Source of the DNA: Amylostereum areolatum
Taxonomy: Eukaryota > Basidiomycota > Agaricomycetes > Russulales > Stereaceae
NCBI GenBank assembly: GCA_012932865.1
Contig: SAXG01000010.1
Location: 372,001 to 436,000, forward strand
Direction of reading: 5' to 3'
Length of the DNA stretch: 64,000 nt
The translations under genes and the position numbers were made by a program. Below are positions 20,203 to 29,607 of the stretch, one piece after another. The notes below the pieces were generated by a model. That model searched no databases. It saw only the letters and a program-made list of their open reading frames with translations, and was not told where the DNA came from. The stretch's first letter is position 1. The number at the start of each line of letters is the position of its first letter.

Positions 20203-23200
20203 ATGGCGTCAAACGACAAGTCTCCCGTCAAGCCAGGAAGATCTCCCGGCGTCTTTGCGGCCGGGTCCGTGGCGCTGAACACTCAGCGACTGCCTGGGAC
20301 GCCTCGACGGGCCAGGGTGGGGGGCCCGCAGACCCCTGTGACGACTTATTCTTGGTCAGAGAGAATATGGATCACGCCGACTCAACCTCTGAAAGCTCCG
20401 TCCTTCGAGGGCTGTGTCACGCCCAAGGGACACGCCCCTGTTCAGACCATGTCGGGGGGGCTGCATCAGGGCTGGGGGAGCACGCCGCATAAGGTCAAGG
20501 CGGGTGGTGGATTGGTGCGCGGAGGATGGACCACAAACCCTTTCACGGGTCCTCATTCCGCGAAGGACGATGCAGCGGCTGCGGTGAGGGAGGCGAAGGC
20601 GGCAGCGAAAGAAGCGGCGAAGGCGGAAGCGGAAGCAGAGAAAGACGCGGCGGCGCAGGCGCGGCATAAGGCGTTGGGGAAGGACGGGCCTGCACCCAAG
20701 AGGGCAAGGGTGAACAACACAATAGTGAGTTTTGCTTGGCCATGGTGGAACGCGCGCACATGCTTAGGTTGGTTGGCAGGCTCCATCCAAGCGCATGAAT
20801 CAATTCCTGAGCACTCAAGCGGGCCCGGCGCATGACACATTGCTGGCGCGAGAGGCGGGGCCAACGCTGAGCGTGTGCTCCATCTGCAAGAAGAGCGAGG
20901 GTACCGAGGCCATGCCCCTCTATCGATGCGTGGAGTGTTTTTTCTCCAAGCCTGCATGTGGGACGTGTACGATGAATGACCACCGTCGCATGCCATTTCA
21001 TTGGATCGAGGTGTGGGACAAAGATACTGGATTTTGGACGTGCACGGAGTTGGACAAGCTGAACATGGTGGTGTACACCGGGCACGACCAGATGCGTTGC
21101 TTGCTCAGTTTGAGACCGCCAAGGGAGACGACGATATGCACTGACGAGGGGTTTCAGACCGCACACATAAGCTATTGCTATTGCCCGCAGGAGGGGACCG
21201 GCGTCCAGGAGCCCGAGGCGTTGCAATTGCTCAGGATCGGTCTGTTCCCCGGGTCATGGGAGAAACCTCAGACGGCGTTCTGCACGCGCCTGCTCGATAA
21301 GTTCCTCCTCCTGTCCTGCCAGTCTCAAACCGCTTGCCAAGACTACGTCAAGTATCTGGAACGGTTGAGCGAGGGCGTCTTGTTCACCAAAGTGGTGGTG
21401 AGTTACCTATCGGCAAGGGCGCGATCTAGGTACTGACCGCGTTGGTGTTAGAATCGATATCGGGAATGGTTGACTAGCAACCGAGAACACTCTTACCTGA
21501 CGATGGTCAGGCGTTCGGGAACGAGGCCGGGGACCCACCTTGGGGCTGGTAAGCTGGCAATCCTGTGCCCAGCTTGTCCTCAGCCGGGCTTAAACATGGA
21601 GCTGGATTGGATGGATCGTCCCGAGGAGGAGTGGTATTGGTCTCCTACTGTGTGGGCAAATGCCACTTGGCTGACACTTAACGCTTTCAGGTACTTGGAC
21701 GCGTTGTTTTACACTGTGGATGGAAATTACCAGCAAGATCAAAAGGTCAAGCCCTTGGACCCGAACGACGTCGCTTTAACGGAGGGCAGCGCCTACTTTG
21801 CAAACATGGAGGACTTTACGGAGTATCAGAAGACGTTGGGCCCGATGGAGCCAGAGGTGAGTTGGTCGCTGCGGATGCATTGGTCGACGCTGACGCACAC
21901 GTTCAGCCTTCAAGCTGTCAACCTTTCCGCGCCATGGGGCACGGGGTATGGTGGGGGAGCGTCGCCGGGACCCTGGGCTTGTCCTGCGCACGCCATATGT
22001 TCGTCCTACCAGCAGGAGGCGTGGATCTCCAGAAAGGAGAAAGGTAACTATCGTACTCCGATGTATGGACATTTTCGTTGATGGAATGGACTCGTGCAGG
22101 TTCGTTAACGTCGACTTCGCGCTGGCCTCAGGGCTGCAGCCGTGGATGACCTTGTCACTGCACATATTCGCATATGACATCGGGTGCCAATACTGCATCA
22201 ATTTCGAGAAGCGGATGCTCGAGTTGAAAAAGGCGGTCGCCGAGTGCAAATCCCTGGCAAATCTGGATTGGCCAAATATTATCCGGGTTATCGGGAAGTT
22301 TCACCTCCCGGGGCACAAGCCGGGGTGCAGGTATAATTTCTCTTGCAACTTCTTACCTGGATTGGGGCGCACAGATGGGGAAGGGCAAGAGCGGATTTGG
22401 GCGACGCTGAACGCGCTCGGGGCTAGCACGCGGGAGATGACTTCGGGTCACTGCCACGACAGAATCAACGACCACCATGGCGACATGAATTGGCGTAGGA
22501 CGGTGGGAGTGGGTGAGCATCGCAAGTGATGGTCCAATATAGTTTTTACTGACATTTCGTAGGAAAGGCATGTGTGAGGAAGCACAAGGAGGCTGTGGAA
22601 CAAATTGGCGTCGTGAACGCGGTGGTGGTGGATGTCGAGGGCGGGTTGGAGGCTGAGACGGTGGTGAAATGGAGAGATGAGGAGAAGGAGTGGCTCAGCA
22701 AGGTTACGGACTTCAAGAACCACAAAGGGCTGAACAATCCGTACGAGCCGAGCACCAGCGCGACGAAAGGTGAGCTGAGGCGCATGCTTCCGGGGCGATT
22801 GGACTGACCAATGGCCAGGGTTCACTCAAAAGGATGCCTTGGAAATGTTGAGCGAGTCGGCCAGTCGTAAGGATGTGACGGCGGGATTGGCAGGAACGAT
22901 ATCAGAGGGGATCGCTTTGGAGGAGGCTAGGTACGTGGCATCCTTGGCGACGCTACGACGGCTCAAAGTGTTCTGCGCAGGGCACTGAAGGTGGCGGCGT
23001 CTGAGTTGGCTGTGGAAAATGTGGCGGATGGTGGTTACGAGGAGGTGGAGGATAAGCTGGAGGAGGGATACGGGGACGGGAAGGAAGCAACGGGCCAGAC
23101 GCAGAAGAGGAGGCAGGAGGACGACGGTACGAATCAGGATGACGGGGTACGCGGCGCTCTGTGGAAGGATGTGGCGGAAGCGACGGTGGAGCTTCCTTGC

Positions 23201-24018
23201 CATTGGGGGGAGGAACTCAAAGCAGCGGCAGCGGCGGCGAAGGGCACGGTGGACGCAGAACGGATGCTGCGGGAGGGTGATGCCAACGAGGCTCTGGATG
23301 ACGTTTGGGTCCAACTGATCACATCTTATGCCTTGCTCAGGGGAGCGCGCAACATCTCCGGTGTCAAGAAGAACTTGCGCGAGTTTGCGAAGCAGGAACG
23401 CAAGAGAGCGGCAGTCGCCTTAGCTGCAGACCGATATCGTCGCGCAAGGCTGGCTCTTCTGCACCTCGGCATGAAGCCAGAAGACCAGAAGTATCGGCCC
23501 TTGGCGCGAGAGGACGTTGTGGCATTCGCGGTGGCATCAGACAAGGACACGCTCGGGGAGGGGAAGACCAGTCCTTCCTGGGTCTGGAGCGACTTCACCT
23601 TTGTTCATAACCAAGACGATGGCAAAGTGAAGAAGTACTGCGGGGAAAGTACGTGCTGTGTGGACCAAACTCAGTCCTACATGCTCATGCCGGCTTCTTT
23701 ATTAGTGCTGAAGGTACACTGGTTTCGGACGCGGGCACTGCAGGCCCGGTGGACCGAGGAAAAGGCCTTGCTAGAGCGGGAGATGCGCCGTATCATGCGC
23801 TTCTTTCGCGCAAAGGTAGAACAATGGTATGGCCTGGCGAAAGAATCTGTAGTGGCCAACAGGGCCAGCGAGGCGGCGTATCGTCGAAAGTAAGCTCTGA
23901 GTACCACACTGGTTGTGCCCCGGCTGACGCCTGCGCTAGACAAAGTCATAACTATCGGAGTCTTCTGGAAGAGTGTTTAAAGGATTTCGCGGGCGTGGTT
24001 GATGTGTCGGACTGGTAA
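20203..24018 (+). CDS. KDZ-superfamily transposase, 11 exons, intact
   Basis: Exons 20203-20724, 20768-21397, 21452-21633, 21691-21856, 21907-22043, 22100-22512, 22563-22769, 22819-22930, 22981-23648, 23706-23889 and 23940-24018; ten GT-AG introns of 43-57 nt, all phases matching, giving 1,099 residues. Exon 1 is Ala/Lys-rich with a basic APKRARV. Residues 211-252 form the cysteine cluster seen with KDZ transposases (C211-x2-C214, C228-x2-C231, C238-x2-C241, H246, H252). Candidate DDE catalytic residues: D455 in TVDGNY, D551 in NVDFAL or D572 in YDIGCQY, and E640/E643 in DGEGQERIW. The HLPGHKPGC and NFLPGLGRTDGEG blocks are typical of the family. A charged coiled-coil-like C-terminus ends SLLEECLKDFAGV. 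It would cut and paste its own DNA with 8-bp target duplications in known members. No break found, so it may be active. Confidence 0.9.
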
Positions 24019-24396
24019 GGGTGGTCAGGGAGTGGGTGCTGGGTGTATGACATTAGAAATATTATTATTCATATGGATGCGTGTGGCTTTCGCGCGGTTT
24101 GGATTGGACTCCGGACCATGGCCCCTGCTCCATGGCGGCGAGCACGGCACACTCAACCACGCAAAGGTATGCCATAGGCTCTGTATACAGGGGGGCTTGG
24201 CGTAGCGCGCTCAACGGATTGCCTTCACAGAATGGATGTATTATTATGGGGAACAAAAAGTACACAGTGGGAGGGTGGGGTGACAATGAGGGACGACTCT
24301 TTTCGAAGACACCGGATTCACGTGAGTGTCAACTCGCGGCGGTCTGGCCTATGGATATTGGATGATTGTTGTCTTATCCGCTTGAACAGACTTCTC

Positions 24397-24608
24397 GCGC
24401 AAATGCGTTAACGGGTTTCTTGGGGGAACGCGTTAACGGATTTCTTGCGCGGCGTGAACAGACTTCTTGCGCAGAGGCGTTAACGGGCTTCTTGTGGACG
24501 CGTTAACGGGTTTCTTGGGCGGACGCGTTAACGTATTCCTCGCGCGGACGCGTTAACGGATTCTTGGGCGGACGCGTTAACGGATTCCTCGCGTGGACGC
24601 GTTAATGG
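24397..24608. repeat. GTTAAC-centred tandem array
   Basis: Around eight copies of GCGTTAACGG followed by (A/G/T)TTCTTGSGCGGA-type spacer, unit about 24-30 bp. Same core but a different spacer from the array at 4395-4690. It begins about 380 bp after the KDZ stop codon and ends 260 bp before the F-box gene. Confidence 0.8.
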
Positions 24609-24869
24609 TGTCCGACCGATCTAGGGCTCCGGGGGACTTGGTCTCATTAGATCGCTCAGCACGCAATCGGTTCCTCGTCCGGGCCCGGCTTCTGGTGTCA
24701 ACCATGGAGGCCGGTCCAATCGCCGTCCCTCAACATTTTCTGCCCTTCGTCCACCAAGTGCAACGACGATAATCGCTGTAACCTACCCCCTCCCGGCATA
24801 TTCGTCGATTGCCCGGGTATGTTGATCACCATTCGCTTGCATTTCTCGCTAACAGATCTCCAGCTCAAC

Positions 24870-26810
24870 ATGTCTGACGCCCTCCCCACCGAAGTGCTTC
24901 AAATGGTCTTCCGCCATCTCCGCGACACCTCGACCAGCACGGGGATCCTCGTCCATCCAGGGCCATGGATTTCGGCCACGCACGTCTGTCGGCGGTGGCG
25001 TGCATGTGCCATCGCAGACCGCGCTCTCTGGTCCATAATCCCGATCGCGTCACAATTTTGGTTCGACCTATTCGTCGAACGCCTAGGGAACCACCCCGCC
25101 GACCTACAGAGCGTGCCGCAGTCCCCGCGCGATGTCGCCCGCGATGTCTTTCCGGCTGGCTGGCACGCCCGGATCGTCCATCTCCTCGGTCTTCAATGTC
25201 CGTTCCGGTCCATCGTAGCGTCCGTCCGCGACTGCCCTCCGGATCGCCTCGTCGCCGCATGCACATCCAGTTTACGCTGCGTCACTCTCACGTCCGACCA
25301 GCGCGTTCCCTGGGCTCTTCCCGCCGTGGATCGAGACAGGTGGGGCCAGAATGTCTGGACGGAGCATGACGCGACCCTCCCCAACCCGCCGCCCAACGCC
25401 ATTGCCGGGCTCGCATCCCTCAAACTCTCAGGCATTTTATTGTCTCCAACTTCATCGTGGTTCAGCCCCGGTCTGGCGCGCGTGGATCTGCTCGGTGTTC
25501 GCCAATGGACAACCACCTCCGAGTTCGTGGCCACCCTCGCGTCTCTCCCCCAGCTTCGCGAATTGACGTTGGCGTACGCCCTCCCGCTCGTACGAGGTGC
25601 CATGTGCCCCCCTTCCGACATGCGCGTGGCCCTCCCTCGCTTGGAGCACCTCGAAATTGCGGACGAGACAACGCTCGTCCACCGCGCCCTCCTCGTTTGC
25701 GAAGTCCTCCCCAGCTGCCAGCACCGAATGACCGTGGACGGGTCTCACCGTGACATGATGCATTTGGAGGGCATCTTCCTCCTTCTCTTCCCCTCATCCC
25801 TCCCGATCCCCTCCGTCGCCATCTCGCACGATATCGACCGCACGTCGATACGCGTCCCCGCCCGCCTCGCCCATCATGTGCACATCGACGTCAACGTCGG
25901 GAACCAAGACGCACGCTGGGGGTCTCGACAGCTCGCCCTACGGGGGCCCGTCCATCCTCCCCACCATGCTACCTGGGACGCCCCCCCGAGTCCCCCTTTT
26001 GACATCCTCCTCGCCAACCCTCCTCCTCATATGCATCAAGTCGACACGCTGGTGGTCCAGGCAATGTCCGCGAGCAGCACGCGCGTGGGGCGCCTCTACG
26101 CCACCCGCTTCTCACCTGTGACCCTCATTGCTGCCCATCGCGCAGCTGACGATTTGGCCGAGGGCCTGCCGTCGCTCCTCTCGCTGGGGCAAGTCCCAAG
26201 GCTCTCCCGCGTCGAGTTGGTTCACCCGGCGAAGCGCCTGCAGTTCGAAGACGACGACACCGCTTCCCTGCTGCACCGTTTGTTAGACGGGTTGTCGGAC
26301 GCTGTTGAGTGCGGCTACGACGTGTGTCTGCCGCACATCTTCGTGTCGGGGTTGAAGCTCCTGTCGGGCCCGCCGATACCTCGCGATCATGACAAATACC
26401 GGGAACCCGAGGGTCCCGCGCGTCGCCCGTGGGGGTTCGACCGTTGGCTGTGGGAGCCTTTCCAGTTGCTGGGCGACGGAGACGGCACGCTAGGCCATAT
26501 GGTTTGGCCTCGAGGCGCGCAAGAGGAAATTGAGGCGCAGGGGCTATGGACGTATCCAAGTGAGAGTGCCGAGCCAGGCATGGTACGTGCGCATACTCTG
26601 GGCGATCGATGGTGGCGACAGAGGCTCCCCATCATCGCCGAGGAACTGCGAGAGATGGAGACGCTCTGCCCATGCCGCTCCAACTTCGACCGGGATCTCG
26701 CACCCATGGAGTTTTTCACGCCGTCGATCCCCGGCGGGCATGGATGGTTTGGCGTACTCGCGGTCGACGAGCATGTGACGGGAGTGCCGCCGTTCGATAG
26801 ACGTTTGTAA
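24870..26810 (+). CDS. F-box protein
   Basis: A single uninterrupted frame of 646 residues from MSDALPTEVLQMVFRHLRD. Residues 2-55 are a clear fungal F-box: LPTEVLQMVFRHLRD, then WISATHVCRRWRACAIADRA and LWSIIPI, with the conserved Leu-Pro, Val-Cys-Arg-x-Trp and Leu-Trp positions. The rest is a degenerate leucine-rich-repeat-like region (blocks such as PQLRELTLAYALPLV and LPRLEHLEIADET), usual in basidiomycete F-box families where it selects the substrate for an SCF ubiquitin ligase. The start at 24,870 is preferred over 24,819 because the preceding bases end in a pyrimidine tract plus ...AACAG/CTCCAG, which looks like a 5' leader intron acceptor. No frameshift; the gene appears functional. 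Substrate unknown. Confidence 0.85.
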   Translation: MSDALPTEVLQMVFRHLRDTSTSTGILVHPGPWISATHVCRRWRACAIADRALWSIIPIASQFWFDLFVERLGNHPADLQSVPQSPRDVARDVFPAGWHARIVHLLGLQCPFRSIVASVRDCPPDRLVAACTSSLRCVTLTSDQRVPWALPAVDRDRWGQNVWTEHDATLPNPPPNAIAGLASLKLSGILLSPTSSWFSPGLARVDLLGVRQWTTTSEFVATLASLPQLRELTLAYALPLVRGAMCPPSDMRVALPRLEHLEIADETTLVHRALLVCEVLPSCQHRMTVDGSHRDMMHLEGIFLLLFPSSLPIPSVAISHDIDRTSIRVPARLAHHVHIDVNVGNQDARWGSRQLALRGPVHPPHHATWDAPPSPPFDILLANPPPHMHQVDTLVVQAMSASSTRVGRLYATRFSPVTLIAAHRAADDLAEGLPSLLSLGQVPRLSRVELVHPAKRLQFEDDDTASLLHRLLDGLSDAVECGYDVCLPHIFVSGLKLLSGPPIPRDHDKYREPEGPARRPWGFDRWLWEPFQLLGDGDGTLGHMVWPRGAQEEIEAQGLWTYPSESAEPGMVRAHTLGDRWWRQRLPIIAEELREMETLCPCRSNFDRDLAPMEFFTPSIPGGHGWFGVLAVDEHVTGVPPFDRRL

Positions 26811-27362
26811 TATAGTACGTTACATGTACCCTACCGGCGCACGGCGCACGACCATCTGACTTGCTTGTGGATGCCGCCGGTCCCCTCACGTGGCCGTCAT
26901 GGTCCCGGCGTGCGCCGCACGGCGGGACAGTGGCGGCCGCGTACTACGTGGGGGCGTCAACGGCGCGGGAGGAGGGGGCGCACGGCGCACGACGAGTGCG
27001 AGCACGTGACGACGGGGCGTGGGCGACGAGCGGGGGTCGAGACGCAACACAACAGCGGGGGCCGACGAGGGGTGCGCGAGAAGGCGGGCGGGACTGGCAG
27101 CGCAGGAGGAGGCGCACGAAGGGGCGTCGAGAGGGGCGGGGTCGAGAGGGGCGGCGCGCGACGGGCGGCGACGGACAAGGGGAGTAATTGGACTTATACT
27201 TACTTGGGATATATGTAGTGCAGGTCTTGAATGAAACGTAATGTGAAATGATAAGTACTGAAGCTTGAAGCTCTGAAATGAAATAGGGGTTTGATGTGCC
27301 TGGGGAGGGAGACAGATCAGATGCAACCAGTTACACAGCCGGATGCAACTAGTCAACTGATG
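26811..27362. other. intergenic, GC-rich then AT-richer
   Basis: 26,860-27,190 is strongly G-rich on the plus strand with GGCGCACGGCGCACGAC-like words repeated loosely; 27,190-27,362 is AT-richer. No gene seen. Confidence 0.5.
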
Positions 27363-27599
27363 CTACTCATACCAGACCGGGGACCCGAATGTCAGCACCG
27401 GGAGTACAGCAGTCTTGTATAGAAGGCGGGCATTGACCACACTGAGGCCGTGGATCGTGTTCGCAAGGATGCGCAATCCCACGACCGTGGACATCGCACG
27501 AGTGGCCATATTCTTGATATGGGCTTTGAAAGTTAGTTTTCTGTCGAAGAAAACCCCTAGCCATCGCATGACCATAAGTGGACGTAGTCTCGTTCCCGC
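27363..27599 (-). pseudogene. LINE reverse transcriptase fragment
   Basis: About 75 residues of a non-LTR retrotransposon reverse transcriptase thumb region: WLGVFFDRKLTFKAHIKNMA, then VVGLRILANTIHGLSVVNAR and VLPVLTFGSPVWYE. This is the well-known LGV-x-D-x-xL-xF-xxHI signature that follows the palm in fungal LINE (Tad/I-like) proteins. It ends at a stop right after VWYE and is cut on the other side by the small inverted-repeat element at 27,600. A dead remnant. Confidence 0.8.
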
Positions 27600-27735
27600 C
27601 GTTAGATAGCGAGTTGTGCAGGGGTTTTTCAGCGGGGGAGGAGGGAAATATGGGATGATGAAATCATGATGATGGGATGACACAATCACACTTGACTCAC
27701 CCTCGAAAAACCCCTGCACAACTCGCTACCTAACG
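27600..27735. mobile_element. 136-bp MITE with 31-bp terminal inverted repeats
   Basis: Ends are inverted copies: 27,600-27,630 (CGTTAGATAGCGAGTTGTGC...) and 27,705-27,735, matching at 30 of 31 positions. The 74-bp core is AT-rich with its own GATGATGxxATCATGATGATG pattern. It has no coding capacity and would depend on a transposase elsewhere. It sits at the broken edge of the LINE fragment. No convincing target duplication was seen. Confidence 0.8.
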
Positions 27736-27955
27736 TCTGGGGCACTTTGTCAAGGCACCGCACCTCTGTGACAGAAGGTCACAGTCAGGTGATTTTTACT
27801 CATACGAAATGTATCATCGAGCCATTGAAGTTCTTCAGGTTTGTTTAGCCGGTCGTAGTACAATTGAATATTGATCCTTTCTACTGTCGACTCACTTCGA
27901 GTCTATGATCATCCCACTTGTGCTCAATGAAGTACACGGATTTAAGCTGTGTACT

Positions 27956-28502
27956 TGTTAAGGACGGTCCTTATCACGTGACAAGCGGCTCAGGCTACAG
28001 TACTCTTACGCGTGAGAGGTGGGATCAGGTGATCCAGACGTCTCGGTTATACGAAGGTGAAGGTCGATAGACGAGGCAGTAAGTCTTCGCGGAAGACTTA
28101 GCGCGTCTATCGGCTTAGTTGGCTTAGGATTCTCTTTAGCGTTTGAAGAGGAGGTTCTTATTAGAACAGTCCTGTATTTACAAAGAGAACGAGCTGAGGA
28201 ATAGCTCGTTCGTTGAGCCTCCTTTTATATGAAAGGAGGTCGAGTAAATAAATGTACATAAGGCAACGATCGTATCAAGTATCTACGGGGACGCGACTGT
28301 GGCACAGTCATAGCTGTGTTGGCGACATGTCGACGAACTGTGGCACTGTCGGAGCTGTGTTGTCGAGATGCCGACGAGCTGTGGCGCGGTCGTGGCTATG
28401 TCATCGGGACGGTTACGAGCTGGGGCACAGTCGAACTCGTCGTTTAGCGACGTCCTTCCTAATAAGGCAACAGAAATGAAGTACCTTGAACGAGTTGTAA
28501 CA
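27956..28502 (-). repeat. 3' LTR of the chromovirus
   Basis: 547 bp, bounded by TGTTAAGG and GTTGTAACA on the plus strand. Read on the minus strand it contains a TATAAAAGG promoter box (complement of 28,224-28,232), then internal 40-45-bp repeats built on the palindrome CTGTGGCACAG with GTCGACGAA-type spacers (about 28,290-28,440). A CACGTGAC site is near 27,975. Confidence 0.9.
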
Positions 28503-28518
28503 CTATCCCCCTCTATAG
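28503..28518 (-). promoter_or_regulatory. polypurine tract
   Basis: On the minus strand CTATAGAGGGGGATAG lies directly before the 3' LTR start TGTTACAAC. This is where plus-strand DNA synthesis is primed in LTR retrotransposons. Confidence 0.75.
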
Positions 28519-28736
28519 CAATATACGTCTCGTAGATTCCTGAATCGAAGTGGTTCTAGAGGGATGTCTTGCACGTGTTGTCGGTCGTTCGCTCTTCGCC
28601 ATTGGAGAAGGAATATGGTTGATGCGAGGAAGGTGAGGACCGTAAGTCCTACGATGATGCTGACGACGGCGATGAGCCATCGAGGAGTGGGCGTATTGAA
28701 AATCGATAGATCGGGTGATTGCGCTGATTGCATCAT
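28503..28736 (-). CDS. single-pass membrane protein in env position
   Basis: A 77-residue frame starting MMQSAQSPDLSIFN with a clear hydrophobic helix at residues about 21-46 (core IAVVSIIVGLTVLTFLAS), followed by the positively charged QWRRANDR stop-transfer signal and a short tail ending YCYRGG. No cleavable signal peptide; the predicted form is N-outside, C-inside. The last codons and the stop (28,503) overlap the polypurine tract and abut the 3' LTR, the position where env genes end in retroviruses and errantiviruses. It is intact although the rest of the element is broken. No similarity is claimed to any envelope protein; the role is unknown. Confidence 0.5.
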   Translation of the reverse strand: MMQSAQSPDLSIFNTPTPRWLIAVVSIIVGLTVLTFLASTIFLLQWRRANDRQHVQDIPLEPLRFRNLRDVYCYRGG

Positions 28737-28809
28737 GCTTCTGGGTTTGTCGTTTTTCTGATGTTCACTCTTTATATCCTTGCCCGGACCTCAACGATAG
28801 AATTCTATT

Positions 28810-29194
28810 CTATCGCTTTAACAACGCCTCTACTACTTTCAGGTCCTCCTCATCTATCGTAGTAGCCCCTAACCGATGCCCTATCCTCGCCGTCGTCGCG
28901 TGATCCGGGCTCCTGAACCGGGGTCTATGCTTTTGGAAGAGTCCGCGGATGCCGCATCTTCGCTTTGATTCTTGCATAGCTTCTTCGTCGAGGCTTCTCG
29001 GCCTCTTCATGGCGCGAGCGACGTCCGGACGGCTTAGGAGTTCCGTGACTCGCTTGAGATGATGAAGGAGTTTCTTTGTCGTGTGGGTCGGGCGTGGGAG
29101 TGCGCGATGGGACCGGCGAGGGAGGAGGGGTGGTAGGAGGAGTGCAGTCGGTGGTAGATAGGTTGCGCGATGAGGAAGTAAGAGTAGAAGACAT
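28810..29194 (-). CDS. small Pro/Ser-rich basic protein, probably frameshifted
   Basis: The frame from 29,194 starts MSSTLTSSSRNLSTTDC, runs through a Pro/Thr/Ser-rich stretch (PPTTPPPSPVPSRTPTPDP) and an Arg-rich end (KPSGRRSRHEEAEKPRRRS), stopping at 28,925. The overlapping frame 29,010-28,810 continues with KRPRSLDEEAMQESKRRCG, a good bipartite nuclear localisation signal, and DEEDLKVVEALLKR. The two probably formed one protein of about 125 residues joined by a frame change near 29,030. It sits between the zinc-knuckle protein and the membrane protein. Function unknown. Confidence 0.4.
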
Positions 29195-29607
29195 TTTGTT
29201 GGTTTGGTTGGTGCGAGTGGGTTGGTTAGACGATGTCTGAGGATGTTATCGCCTTTGTGGTTTTCCTTTTATGCTTGCGATGTGGAGGGGCAATGATGTA
29301 ATCATTGCCGTCAATCGTAAGCGGGAATTTCGTACATAATCAAACACGAGTCGTAAGTACGTGACGCGTCCAGCGCGTCGCAGGGAAAGATGTCAAATGT
29401 TTCGCCTTCCTCATAGCGATAGGAATCCGTGCAGTAGAAAAGTCCGAGGAAAATATGCGTGCGAATGGGGGCGCAGTCCGTGATCAGTCCGAGGAGTATC
29501 GTAAGGAGGAATCGTAAAGGCGGGATGATAGGAACGAGATGGAGACGTAAATGATGCTGGGAGAAACAGTCCGAGTGCGTATGATGAGTGAAAGATCGTC
29601 CGTGCGC

